Shown one piece after another: positions 22,474 through 34,045 of a DNA stretch of 64,000 nt. Origin of the DNA: Phlyctochytrium arcticum (Eukaryota; Chytridiomycota; Chytridiomycetes; Chytridiales; Chytridiaceae). Position numbers and translations under genes: made by a program. The notes under the pieces were generated by a model. The model ran no database searches and had not been told where the DNA came from. It was given only the letters and a program-made list of their open reading frames with translations. How positions within the stretch are numbered: the stretch's first letter is position 1; each line of letters starts with the position of its first letter. The stretch lies in NCBI GenBank assembly GCA_025602905.1, contig JAHLKI010000006.1, positions 62,001 through 126,000 of the forward strand. The letters are read 5' to 3'.

Positions 22474-23788
22474 ATGTACGTACAGGAACGAATATCCCCG
22501 GCAGACATTGGCTCCCCAGACTCTGATGGATATTACCAATTTGACTCTATACCACTTGGAATGGTACAGGGGTGGTACTACCTCCCGTATCGGTTGACCG
22601 AGTTGCAATGGAAGTGGGCTGCATTTTCGTGGGCGGTGGGAAATGTCTCATGTATACTAGGCATTCTCTTTTTCTGGGTTGTTCGCAGAGTGCCGGTAAG
22701 CGAGATTGTTACCAAACGCCAAGTGAATACATTTTGATAACTTTGCCAGTGGTCGCCAGCGAAATATGTTGTTGTAAATCTTGTCTTCGTGGATCGGATA
22801 CAAGTTTTCCTCAACTCTACAATATGGCATCCTTCGGCTGTGCTGCATGGGAACCATTGGCACGGTAACGTCCAGACATTTGCCCAAAGTATGCGCCATG
22901 TCTGACTTTCCCACTGCAGGCTACTACACTTGTCAAATAATGGGATATGCGGGTGGATTTTGGGGATTACTTCGCAGTCTTTCACATTTCTTTTCATTCT
23001 GGAGCGTTATATGTCTCTGGTTCATCGCTTCACCGTGAACAACTGGCAGGCAAAGCAAATGGTCCTTTCGGTCTACTTTTCAGGGTTGTTTATTTCAGCG
23101 ACGCCATTTATGTTTGGGCGGAGGTCGTCGGTTGCACCTTCCGGCCTATACTACCAGCCAATATGTAAGCTCTCAGCCCTGCTACCTTGCCCCTTTTACT
23201 GACCCGATCCGTCTTTTAGGGTCCAATGGTGGAGACTGGGTTGGGTTTTATCTGGGCATATTGGCTCTTATGTTTGTTTCAGCCAATCTTATAGGGGCGG
23301 CGGTTATGTATCTACGGATATACCAAAAATTTGTGCGTGTCTCGCGGCAAGCGGAAAGGGCCGTGGAGGGAGGCGGGACGACTCTTGACACCAATACCAA
23401 CGGGAAACCCACAACGAGCGACGAAGTTTCCGTAAAATGTGTGCCCACGAAATCTATTCTTGCGTTCAAAAAGGGGTGCGCAGCAGAGCTGCACCAACAG
23501 TCGACCGCCATCGCGTATGCCTTGGCCAAACAGGCATTCACGTACTACCTCGTCCACGCTATCTGCAATACCCCTCTTGCCTATGAATTCCTTCACCACG
23601 TAGTATTTCAGCTCCCCCCTCCGGCTTGGTACGATCTGTTGGTCTACATGGCCACTTTTTTGTTCACCATCACCAACTTCATCCTTCTGGTATTTCTTAA
23701 CCAGCACTATCGAATGGCTGCTTGGGAGGAGTGGCGAGATTGGAAAAATAGAGTACAAAAGCTATCCTCGAGAGGAATCAGAGGATAG
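22474..23788 (+). CDS. Rhodopsin-like 7TM receptor, left copy (frameshifted)
   Basis: Same exon plan as the right copy: start MYVQER, TM1 ending FFWVVRRVP, introns near 22694 and 22864, then TM3 with an ERY motif, TM4, an intron near 23166, TM5-TM7 and a C-terminal tail ending at 23788. Compared with the right copy, the G run near 22962 has four instead of five bases. This shifts the frame just before TM3 and would truncate the receptor. It is either a young pseudogene or a homopolymer error. The remainder is well preserved, including TM5-7 and the loop between TM5 and TM6. Confidence 0.6.
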
Positions 23789-25255
23789 TGAGACCTTTTC
23801 AGTATGTACAGTAGAACCTCTAATAACTTATATCGACGGTTCCTGGGAAACTTGTCAGTTATCAGAGGTTATAAGTTTCGGGAGACCCCCAAAAAAAACC
23901 TCATGCGGACATTGGTTCTGAGCTTATTTGATGTCCTTGTATTTGGGCATTCCTCTGACACGTTTCTGACACTAACCCTTTTTTCAACTTTTTTCATAGC
24001 AAAGACTCCTGAGAGGCCACAGGACAGCACTCAGCTGCTTCCAGCCCAGAAAAATTTCTTATGTACCAAACCTTCGATAACTTATATACTAATTGATTTT
24101 TACCAAATCATATAAGTTATTAGATATTAGTTATGCATTAGGAACCAGCACGGGAGACGAGAATTTTATAAACTACCGGAGGTCTATAAGATATCGGTGT
24201 ATAAGTTACTAGAGGTTCTACTGTAATGCATTATACCATCTGAAATTTCGGTACCGGCTGTAGATCTCCCCCATGTGACGGCAAGGGTCGACTTGATGGA
24301 GCTCCCAGCCAGTTCGTAGTAGTGTATCGCGCAAATCGATTCGAGCATTGCGGGCAGAGGGTGCTGCAACCAAGGGGGTACGAGACAGCAGCACGTATGA
24401 CTTGATTCACTCCGACCGGGAGTGCTAAGGTTGGACGATTTTGACATACGTCTGTAGTACTCTGTGACTATCAATCACTCATATAGTGCTAAAAGCGGAC
24501 TTGTATATATTGTAGACAAAATACCGAGACCGTATCGTAGTAATGAAATCGTGGGAACATTTATAGCAGTTGGTTATCCGTAGTTAGTGTACCGTATACA
24601 CACACCTCTGCCACACCGCAATTAAATAACCTATTCACAAAGATGAAGTAGGCACAATAATCGGTTTGCCACGTTTAGTGCCGACAAGCCTATGGGAACT
24701 CTTTTGCCTTCCTGGAGTACAATATTCTACAAAGGACATGAGCCGACGCTTCGCTCTGGAGATCTACGGTTAAGAGCACGGAACCCTTGGATAAATGCGT
24801 CGGCAGAACTGTTTATTTACGGGACTTATCACAACTTCGCAAGTCTGCCCAAGCCGCTACAGCCATTCATGCATAGCCCAGACTACTCATCTCTGGCTGG
24901 TCTACCAAGCAATCGTGGGTACGCGTATCCCACGGTAGCATGATCCTTTTTTTTATACTGGCCGGCCGAAGTTGTTGATGTGGACACTTGGATTGGAGGA
25001 GGAGCTGTGTAGTTCCCCGAGAGAATCGATTTCAGGGCTGCAAAATAAACTGCCACATTCCAGCTTCAGGGTAAGATTTATTTCAATGTAAAAAATTCGC
25101 CAAATTTAGTCCCCACACAATGTAATTTAAGCGCAACGTTATCCATCACCTGGGATTTGAATGAATGGATTTAATGGTCACAAATATGACGACCACAGCA
25201 TATGTATCCTCCCAAAGCTGTTTGCCCTCGCCGCCATGTGAGAATAATTCGAGCA
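23789..25255. other. Inter-copy spacer: MITE plus duplicated flanks
   Basis: No supported gene. It holds the MITE (23809-24223), the downstream flank of the left receptor copy (about 24230-24590), and the upstream flank of the right copy (about 24596-25255). Confidence 0.6.
23809..24223. mobile_element. Pogo/Tc1-mariner-type MITE
   Basis: A 415-bp non-autonomous element with terminal inverted repeats of about 22-24 bp (CAGTAGAACCTCTAATAACT at the left, its near complement at the right), flanked on both sides by TA. The TIR sequence and the TA target duplication fit pogo/Fot1-like DNA transposons. No transposase is encoded. It is absent at the equivalent place in the right receptor copy, so it inserted after the duplication. 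Confidence 0.85.
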
Positions 25256-26900
25256 ATGTACGTACAGGAACGAATACCCCCGGCAGACATTGGATCACCA
25301 GACTCTGATGGATATTACCGATTTGACTCTATACCACTCGGAATGATACAAGGGTGGTATTACCTCCCTTATCGGCTGACAGACTGGCAATGGAAGTGGG
25401 CTGCAATCTCGTGTGCTGTGGGAGCGTCATCGTGGATACTAGGCATTCTCTTTTTCTGGGTTGTCCGCCGAGTACCGGTAAGCGAGATCGTTGCCAAAAG
25501 CCAAACGAAAACATTCTGATGACTCGCCAGTGGTCACCAGCGAAATATGCTGTTGTAAATCTTGTCTTCGCTGATCGGGTACTAGTTTTCTTCAACGCTA
25601 CATTATGGCATCCTTCGGCTGTACTGTACGGAAGCCATTGGCATGGTAACATCCAGACATTTGCCCAAAGTATGCGCCGTGTCTGACAGTCCCACTGCAG
25701 GCTATTACACTTGTCAGGTAATGGGATATGTTGGGGCATTTTGGGGGATTACTTCGCAATCCTTCACATTTCTGTTCATTCTGGAGCGTTATATGTCTCT
25801 GGTTCATCGCTTCACCGTGAACAACTGGCAGGCAAAGCAAATGGTCCTTTCGGTCTACATTTCAGGGTTGGTAATTGGCGCGACGCCTTTTATGTTTGGC
25901 CGGAGGTCGTCGGTTGCACCTACCGGCGTATACTGCCGGCCAATATGTAAGCCCTCAGCCCTGCTACCTTGCCCCTTTTACTGACCCGATCCGTCTTTTA
26001 GGGTCCAATGGCGGAGACTGGGTTGGGTTTTTTGTAGGAATTTTGGCTCTTATGTTTGTTTCAGCCAATCTTATAGGAGCGGCGGTTATGTATCTGCGGA
26101 TATACCTGACGTTTGTGCGTGTCACACGGCAAGCGGAAAGGGCGGTGGGGGGAGGCGGAACCATTATCGACGCCAATGCCAACGCGAAACGCACAACGAG
26201 CGACGAGGTCGCAGTAAGATTTGTGCCCACGAAATCTATTCTGGCGTTCAAGAAGGGGTGCGCAGTAGAGCTGCACCAACAATCGACCGCCATCGCGTAT
26301 GCCTTGGCCAAACAGGCATTCACGTACTACCTCGTCCACGCTATCTGCAATACCCCTCTTGCCTATGAGTTCGTTCACCATGTTATATTTCAACTTCCCC
26401 CTCCGGCTTGGTACGATCTACTGGTCTATATGGCCACTTTCTTGTTCACGATCACCAATTGCATCCTACTTGTGTTTCTCAATCAGCACTATCGAATGGC
26501 AGCTTTGGAGGAGTGGGAAGATTGGAAAAATAGACTACGAAAGCTCTTCTCGAGAAGATAATCTATTTAAACATTTGCAATTTCGCAACCGACTGTGCCT
26601 TCTCCGCCATGTCAAGGGGAATTTGGACTTGATCGAGCTCCCGGCCAGGTCGTAGCTTTATTCCGTGCAAATCGAGTCGCGCATTGCGGGCAGAGGGTGC
26701 TGCAGCTAAGGTGGTTAAGAGACAGCAGCACGTATGACTTGATTCTCTCCGACTGGAAGGACGAAAGTCAGACTATATATCATGCGTCGGTAGTGCCTCA
26801 GTGACTACTGGTCCTCTTGATAGTGCTAAGAGCGCACTTGTGCAGTATGGGCAAAATACCGAGATCGCATCTTAGTAATATTATTGTGGGAACATTCATA
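24596..26900 (+). repeat. Tandem segmental duplication, right copy
   Basis: Partner of 21465-24590. Carries the receptor copy with an open frame and lacks the MITE. The right boundary is approximate, judged from the loss of similarity after about 26900. Confidence 0.75.
25256..26561 (+). CDS. Rhodopsin-like 7TM receptor, right copy (open)
   Basis: Exons are joined with short introns: one after RRVP (gtaagc donor near 25478), one of about 55 nt ending near 25700 (donor gtaaca), and one near 25946. Seven hydrophobic segments are present: TM1 WILGILFFWVV, TM2 AVVNLVFADRVLVFF, TM3 FLFILERYMSLVHR (E-R-Y, the class A DRY position), TM4 MVLSVYISGLVIGATPF, TM5 ILALMFVSANLIGAAV, TM6 YYLVHAICNTPLAYEF, and TM7 MATFLFTITNCILLVFLNQHYR. 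Probably a surface sensor for a diffusible signal coupled to a G protein; ligand unknown. The ATG at 25256 is preferred because an upstream ATG at 25202 is out of frame in the sister copy. Confidence 0.7.
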
Positions 26901-28469
26901 GCAGTTGTGTTTAGCCGACGCCAGCTTGCGCCGTGCGAAGTAGTATAGCCAATGTCATACTTTCGGAACTTCTTATAAAATTGCAGCTTCCATCGGCCCC
27001 GAAGAATAGAAACTGGACCCTGTCGCCTACAACACAAAGTGCGTGTAAACCCCGCTTGCTTATCGTTCTGTAAGCCTGTTCCCCTGTTACCGCTGATCAC
27101 GCTCAAACAGCCAAAACGCAACCACACATGCCTGCAATACCTGCTGGGGTCCAAACTCGATGAGCTCGAAAACTTGGGTAAAAAACCCTGCATTTTGACA
27201 GAACCACGCGAAGCTCCAGGGGGAGTTTGCAGAACGTCTCGCCAGTAATGTTCTTATCCTCGACTTAGGGAACGTTAAATGACAGCAAAAGAAAAAATCT
27301 GCTTCAGCACACTCCAGATGAAGGGATTGCGGCATGCGGCAAGTAGCACGCACGCCCTTTGATTGGCCATTCTCCGAGACCCTGGAGAGCCGAGAGAGCC
27401 TGGCAAGGTAGGACGATTGTGTCATGAGCATTTTCCAACAACCATGCTCCAGCCAGCAGCACGCGTGAGTTGGTCAGCGTCAAGGTCTGCAAGTTTAGAC
27501 TGTGTTTGAGCGGGGCTTTGAAAGTCGTTTAGTGCTGGTCGTGCCTGATTAGTATGGCTTGCCTACAAATAAGGAGCATCGGTAAAACTGCACAAGGAAA
27601 TTGGACTCGGTATTGTATTTCCTTTCAGGACGGCGCTTCATAACCTTTGCATTTCGGCGATTTCCAGGGGCAGGTTGAGAAAAGTAGAAGTCGCACCAGT
27701 CCTCTCCGCGGAGTGGGCTTGCGGCCGCCACATTGTAAATATGCCGTATCCAAACCAAAGTGAGCTGCCATCCGGCTCATACCACAAAGCTCCATACCTT
27801 GATGGCACGTAATCTCTCGCAATTCAGCATTTTCTGTGTCGGTGGTCATACCTTCCCTGATAATAGTGAAGCCCGTTTCAGGCGGACGTGGGCCCCACAT
27901 CCTCTATCAGATCAGATTCAGGCACCATATCGTTGAAGACCTACAGAATCCCAGTGATCATGGTGGATGAATGTACTGGCGAGTTCTCATAAAAGTGTCC
28001 AGAATGGTCCAGGCGCCGCGGTCGGCGTTGTTGTCCTTCATATGCTGAAACGTTTTCGACTTCATAGACTGGTAGTGCCATATATCAACTGCCTTTCTTT
28101 TATGTACGAGTGCCTGTTTGGTTTTGCCGTTTTGCTCTTTGAACTTTGAAGTTTGAACCAGTTTTGACCAGCCACACCTGCTGCGGAGCTTGCCAGAGAC
28201 TGGGATTGGGTGAGTTTCCCAGGGTTTCCAAATTCACACGATCATAGTCATATCACTTTCTACAGTCTCGACAGTCCAAAATGAATTGGTCTACGGTAGC
28301 AACGAAGAGCCCAAAAAAGGTTGTCGAGAAGGGCTCGGAACCTGTGCGCTCGCACATGGGCCGCTCGGTCACAGTATTCAAAGCAGAACGCCAGCCGGTA
28401 TAAAAGGACTTCCCGTCTTTCCTTGTTTTGTTGCTTACACCATATACTCTTCCTTAGTTCAAGGCGGAC
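26562..28469. other. 1.9-kb spacer; TATA box at 28399-28406
   Basis: The start is the downstream flank of the duplicated unit. The rest has no supported gene on either strand; open frames are short and compositionally random. A TATAAAAG at 28399-28406 lies 64 nt before the ATG at 28470 and is a good core promoter candidate for the next gene. Confidence 0.5.
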
Positions 28470-29687
28470 ATGTACTCTCCCTTACGCAGTCTGACAGAGT
28501 CAGAGTCTACTTCGGTACAGATTCGGGATCCCATTCAGTCACCCCACTACGCAACTCCCTTGGACTGGTCCACTTCAACTGATGTAACGATAGCCAACGC
28601 CTGCCAGGCTCTGCTGAACAAACTAAAGGAAGATTTGCCCGGGGTCCAAGACTTTCGTCTTTCCCTCGACTTTCAGAAAAATGAAGTGCGCCTGAAGATC
28701 CCACCACTGGTTTGGTACGACCAAACTCTCGCTCAACGACTGCAGGACCCCGAAAAGATACGCACAGCATTGAAATGGGTGGAGAGTGTGAAATCAACGC
28801 ACGCCAATATGGATCTATATGACCCTCGAGCTCAATTTGTTAAAGTTACTGCACAGGACTTTTGTTATCGTGGGGTAGAATGCCCCTACTGGCTGGGTAA
28901 CAAGAGCAACCTAACTTGCAGTCGCACTCATTCGTGGCAAACATGTGCAGAGTTGGTTCAGCAGAGGGATGAGCAATACGTGCCATGCAACTTCCAGATT
29001 CCAGGAGAATTAGTTTTCCAAGAACGTCATGATCAGAGGTTTGTCTTGTTTGGGCGACAAGACGATATCAAATCCAGAGATATCCTATTCGTTCCGAAAC
29101 CAACTGCAACTTGCGTAATCAGATATGATGAAGGAAAGTTCGCAAATACCATAGCCTGCCATCCGAACGAGACTTGGAGGGGTCATTACGAAAACGAGGC
29201 ATTCGTGGTATCCCCGGACACATGGAAATTCGTGAAGACTATGACTCAAAGCCTGCTGGAGGCATCGCAACTTACCAATGTAATTGACCTTTTGGAAGAA
29301 GTGGCGTTTAACTTTGGCCTATGGGAAACGAAAATCAGCCGTGATCGGCTTGCGCTAGAATGTCACGCGCATGGCCATATTGTTTTGACACACGAGGGGC
29401 AAAAGGCACTCGTCAGACATCCGATCTACCATGACGTATTGTCCGGTAAGCACGCACCGCCCTTCCCGTATGATCATGAGGATGCGAACATTTTAGAGGG
29501 CACCCGGATCTCAGGAGATCGTTTTAACCTGATGGCTGCCAAAATGGACAATCAAGATGCCAAAATGGACAATCAAGTTGCCAAGATTGACGCTTTGTCT
29601 GCCAAAGTTGAACAATTGGGGAATCAGATAGCAAAGCAAGGGGATATCCTGCAGCAAATCTTGGCGAAATTGCCAGAACGCAGTTGA
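28470..29687 (+). CDS. Unrecognised 405-aa protein with C-terminal coiled coil
   Basis: A single open frame with a TATA box 64 nt upstream. The N-terminal third is helical with a YDQTLAQRLQDPEKI segment. A middle region has a Cys/His cluster (DFCYRGVECPYW, CSRTHSWQTC) resembling a CCCH-type zinc site. Later it contains RLALECHAHGHIVLTHEG. The C-terminus has short repeats (AAKMDNQ, AKMDNQ, AKIDALS, AKVEQLG) that form a heptad coiled coil ending near LQQILAKL. I cannot name the family. The organisation suggests a multimerising nucleic-acid- or protein-binding protein, which is inference. Confidence 0.6.
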   Translation: MYSPLRSLTESESTSVQIRDPIQSPHYATPLDWSTSTDVTIANACQALLNKLKEDLPGVQDFRLSLDFQKNEVRLKIPPLVWYDQTLAQRLQDPEKIRTALKWVESVKSTHANMDLYDPRAQFVKVTAQDFCYRGVECPYWLGNKSNLTCSRTHSWQTCAELVQQRDEQYVPCNFQIPGELVFQERHDQRFVLFGRQDDIKSRDILFVPKPTATCVIRYDEGKFANTIACHPNETWRGHYENEAFVVSPDTWKFVKTMTQSLLEASQLTNVIDLLEEVAFNFGLWETKISRDRLALECHAHGHIVLTHEGQKALVRHPIYHDVLSGKHAPPFPYDHEDANILEGTRISGDRFNLMAAKMDNQDAKMDNQVAKIDALSAKVEQLGNQIAKQGDILQQILAKLPERS

Positions 29688-32600
29688 AGATCTCTGCACA
29701 CATAACTACCGTTTGAAAACCGGAGCGTATCACCAACTATCTTCCCATATTATTCTTGACCTGTGAACCAGCTACAAGCGACTATCTATATACACTCCTG
29801 TCGTGCAATTACTACCAAGTACATTCGAAAGGCTGTCATCTATCTTCCTCCTCCTAACTCTATGCTACCTGTACTTTCTACTCGTTTATTGTACGTCTGG
29901 TGTCCGATCCCTAGTACCTGTATCTGCAAATTCCTGGGGTACGCCCTAGCTAGTTATCCATTTTTCTCCGCCCTTCTGTATGTTACATCTTGAAATACTC
30001 CATGTGTCACCTGCTGCTCATATCTTCCCAATTTTACGGAATTTCGTTTGTGGTAACATTCATCCCCATCCTGACATTTTGTGTCCTTTCCTGCATGACC
30101 TTCCTGGTTGCCAGAGTTATGATAAATTTTCTTAGACTGCATAAATCCTAGTCTTGGAAATCATTCGCAGCACCTATGCAGCATTATATTTCACATGCTT
30201 GCTTGGGCTGTCAGCTTCTAAACGAATGTCCTTGTAATTTTATGATCCTTTGCGCTGTGCCTTTCCAAGATTTTGGCTTTCCAGCAAAAAATTCACGCCC
30301 ATCTTATTTTTTGCTACTCCAGCTATTCCGCAGATGGCCCAGAATCAACAGACTTCACTAGTCCGACACAGACTCTTGTCAAGATACTGACAATAGGATT
30401 AAGATGGTATTAGTTTATTCATACCGGATCACCCTCATATGTTCCCACGCACACTCCAGAAGAAAACTTGAGATGTTTGAGAAAACGTGTCTGACGGGCG
30501 CTATGTCCTGCCTTGGTTCTTGCCCCATACCTTTAATTCTCAAAAGATGTTGTTACATTCAGCATTAGTCAGGATACCATTTCAAAAGAATGCAAATGTC
30601 TCTCTCTTCTCGTTATCATCTCGGCATTATCTGGACATTCGGCGGAATGAGAAAAATGCTATACCATGCATTTTTGACAACGATCTCAAACTTGAGGAAG
30701 GACAAACTAGGTGACGGGGTCATAATACCGTACCCCGAATGCCTCCAGCTCTCCAATCATCGGTTTCTCCAGCCCCAGCGGAACATCATTATTGTTAATT
30801 GTGCACAGGAGGCTGAACAGTGCCGCATGAGAATCAGTGATGAGATTGACAAGGTCTCTGAAGCGCGGTCGACTATCAAATTGGGTCCAAATATGCGACA
30901 AGCCCCCCCAGGAACTGATTGGAGATGGGTTACGATCGTTCGCGACAGGTCATCGGATTGCATGATCCGAGAACTCACTAACGCCGTAATTCTGTCGGTT
31001 GGATACTGTATCGAACCGAAAGGAACGACCCAGCTCTCCAGTCCTATTACAAAGGGCGCATCAGTGTTATGCTTTTCGCCAAAGGTCACCATGCAAATAA
31101 GAGTAGGACTTGAATGCTAGTTTTTGGGTGTTGTTTGTTTGGAGAGCCTGCAATCCGAGACAAGACACCGAATGCGTCGGCAATGTCAGAGAGCCTTAGA
31201 GGCTACTGCAACATACATAAGGGTTCCCTCTGTGCCCCGTTCGTCCTTGTCGCCACGAGCAAATGTGGGAATGACACAGGAATGGGTTGGGGCGGTGGAC
31301 ATTGGTTTCCCGAAAAGGTTGGATTCGGGCTGCCCGTACGCGACTCAACTACCTCTGCAGAAAGTACCGCATTTCTTGTTATCAAATTTCATGTTATTCG
31401 ATGTTGCTCAGGGCAAGGGTGCCCTCTCGACTTCTCCCTGCCAATCAACATCGTCGCGTATGCAAGGAGGCCGGCGGGATTCAGTCGTCGATACCCACCG
31501 TAAGCGGGTTGTTGCAAGCTTTGGTACATAGATAGTGGTTTCACAATTTCGGTAACTCCCCGGGTAACTCCCAGCAGGAAGGATTTGATGGGACAAAGGT
31601 GAAACTCAACATCGTCGGTCAATGATATTGGTGGTTTCTCCGGTCTCAGGGGGATGTTGTCTATATAGGATGGCAAGATTCTCTCAGGTCTCCCAAAGAG
31701 GACAGTCACGAGACTCCTCGAGCCAATTTTCTAATTTTCCGCCATTTTTCAACCGCATATCCGCATGTTCGACGGTTGAAACTCTGGAATTGCCAGAAAC
31801 GTTGGGACGCTTTGATTCGTAGACTACCCAAGAAGATATTTATATCTTGGAAACCATCCTTCATGTTCTGCAAAGGGTGCCCCTGAGGGGGAAATGGTGT
31901 CTAGTCCGGCGATCCACGGTCGATTCAGGACCACTCGACAAACAACCGGAGGGACAAAAGTTCGGCAGACCAGTCTTCTACCAATTGAGACGTTATCGAA
32001 ACGTTTGCGTTTACCGTTGGCGACGTGCTGTTGGCAAAAGTTGCATTCTCTTGAATTCTGCGTGGATCGCGAGTGTCGCGACCCAACGTGAAATTTGTCA
32101 CTTTCTTCAGTTCGAGGTAATCTTTGATAACTTGAGAAAATTCAAATTGCAACTCTGGGCATGAAAGTAAGTTTCGCATTAGCGTCTTCTGAAAATGAGA
32201 GCCCAAGAGTTACCCGCAAATGAAAAGAAAATGTATGGGGATAAAGAAGAAATATCGAACATGGGAACGGAACGGAGTGGACTCATAGCTCCAAATGTGA
32301 TCGAAACAGAAAAATAGGTACATCATGGAGTGTACGCCCTTTATTCATCCTTAGAGCGGTGAAATATTCCTTCAGGAGCCAGTAGGACAGCTTACGCCAA
32401 TATCTACCGTGGTATACAGACTTTTAGCATGAAGCTTTCGGAGAAGACAGGATTCCACCCTCGCTCGAATTACGAATATTACCTAGTATTATGCTAATCA
32501 TAAATCGGGATAGGAGACGATACCTGACCTGAAAATGGACGCTCTCATATGTTTTCGGAGTACGATTGAAGTCTACACATTCATAAACACCGCGACGAAC

Positions 32601-32880
32601 ATATCAAGTTGCCGAATAAGCTTGTCCGGGAACATTTTTATGCTGGCTGGCCAAAGGAGCATACGCTTGGGAGCTATCGAAAGACAAATGAGAGCTTAGA
32701 ACAACTTTTTTAAGGGAAATACAGGAAAAAAAGGATCTGGGAAAAAAGTCATGAAAGTGCCGCATATCAACTCCTGGGTCGCGAAATGGCTTGGCGACCT
32801 AGTCGCGACCCACGTAGAACGACCTCACATATCCTATATTCTTCACCTTTTTCCGCTGACCCTTTTTTATGACCAGAAAT
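29688..32880. other. 3.2-kb region without supported genes
   Basis: Both strands hold only short open frames without recognisable motifs or consistent splice structure. Probably degraded intergenic or old transposon-derived DNA. Confidence 0.4.
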
Positions 32881-32887
32881 CTTTTCC

Positions 32888-33585
32888 AGACATTGGGACG
32901 AGTAAAGGACACGCTGCACGGCCTGCTACACAGCCACCGTGCAATTCTCGATGTTTTCGCCCCCGGCTGAGGCCGGGTGCAATGCTTCCTTTACTTAAAA
33001 TCTGTCCGGTACAGTGCCTCCTTTACTTAAAATCTGTCCGGTACAGTGCTTCCTTTACTTAAATACTCAGGCCGTGCAGCGTGTGCTTTACTTAAAATCT
33101 GCCCGGTACAGTGCTTCCTTTACTTAATATCTACCTGTGCCTCCTTTACTTAAAATCTGACGGGACTTTATCAATTCAATTCAGACAAAATATAATACAA
33201 TAATACAATCCATTCAACCAATCAAAGGGTTAGTCAGAGTAGTTTTCCTCATCATCATTAATCTCTTCACTGTCCGACTCTTCTTCATTGTAGTCAGTAG
33301 GCAGATGCGACATGTCCAGGCCAAGTTCCTTAACCCTCTGAGATGCGGTACTTAGAATACCTCTTGCAGCCGTAACTGTGAGATGCCGTCCATGGTACCG
33401 TCGAATGTGTTCTAAGAGTTTCATGAAGGCCACTCCTCCATTATGGCGAGACTTTCTACTAAGGTTACAGATCTTAAGTGACGGAGGCATTGCACCCGGA
33501 ACTCCCCGATCGGAGACTTTCAGAATTGCACGGTGGCTGTGTAGCAGGCCGTGCAGCGTGTCCTTTACTCTTCCCCAGACATTAA
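32888..33585. repeat. Inverted repeat with arms of about 100 bp
   Basis: The arm at about 32888-32990 (containing AGTAAAGGACACGCTGCACG and the CAGCCACCGTGCAATTCT part) is repeated inverted at about 33486-33585. The inner ends continue into the same GGGTGCAATGC(C/T)TCC motif. The arms flank the short tandem repeats at 32985-33160 and part of a leftward ORF. It may be a foldback or MITE-like element or a local inversion-duplication. Confidence 0.65.
32985..33160. repeat. Short direct repeats, unit about 30-33 bp
   Basis: About six imperfect copies of a unit containing CCTTTACTTAAAATCTG and usually GGTACAGTGC. Unit spacing is uneven and copies are contiguous without unique spacers, so this is a minisatellite-like array and not CRISPR. 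Confidence 0.75.
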
Positions 33586-33637
33586 AAAATAGTGCCATAT
33601 GCATGGAGTCCTTCATTGAAGTTATACTGGTCTCCAC
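33230..33637 (-). CDS. Unrecognised 135-aa acidic-tailed ORF, repeat-associated
   Basis: Begins METSITSMKDSMH and ends in an acidic run (EEESDSEEINDDEENYSD). The middle part (GRVKDTLHGLLHSHRAIL) lies in the inverted repeat whose other arm is at 32.9 kb. It may be a fragment of a transposon gene rather than a host gene. No domain recognised. Confidence 0.3.
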   Translation of the reverse strand: METSITSMKDSMHMALFFNVWGRVKDTLHGLLHSHRAILKVSDRGVPGAMPPSLKICNLSRKSRHNGGVAFMKLLEHIRRYHGRHLTVTAARGILSTASQRVKELGLDMSHLPTDYNEEESDSEEINDDEENYSD

Positions 33638-34045
33638 TCACAAGGTCCGTGGCTGCGCATGTTCCTCGCTGAAAAAGGTGTTCGGGTCCGAAACGCGTCA
33701 AATTTGGGACATGAGCTCAATTAGAACGAGGTGAAAAACTCGCTTGTAAATCAGGTCCGGACCTGACTTGACAGGCTGTGTTTCAGGTGTAGGACATGAT
33801 TTGGGTCATGTTTTCAGGTCATTTTGAATGACTTTGCCTCAGTGCTTTAGCCGCTTTCGCATAAATTACAAGCGCTGTTTGAAATTTTGACCGCATGAAT
33901 AATGAGACTTTGGCTTTTACCTGTGACATACAAACTGACTGAAAATCGCTTTACCATCCATATTTCTCATTACCATCGTCCCCCCACTTGATTGCATACA
34001 CCGAATTGTTGAGCGGGTTTAGCCCCCTACACCTTCCACTCGAAA

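Larger units (their letters stand above)
21465..24590 (+). repeat. Tandem segmental duplication, left copy
   Basis: A unit of about 2.5-3.1 kb is present twice head to tail (partner about 24596-26900). Similarity covers upstream flank, the 7TM gene, and a downstream flank recognisable by GCGGGCAGAGGGTGCTGCA (near 24350 and 26688) and CAGCAGCACGTATGACTTGA. The left copy is longer because of a MITE at 23809-24223. Confidence 0.8.

Noticed and set aside
22474..23788. 31-nt intron in the 7TM genes
   Set aside because: A 55-nt intron with a gtaac donor just upstream uses the same acceptor, keeps frame in both copies and fits the usual intron size.
30590..31120. 176-aa frame in the gene-poor region
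   Set aside because: No motif, no promoter context, random-like composition.
32985..33160. Possible CRISPR array from regularly repeated units
   Set aside because: Units are contiguous and imperfect, with no unique spacers and no cas genes; the genome is eukaryotic.
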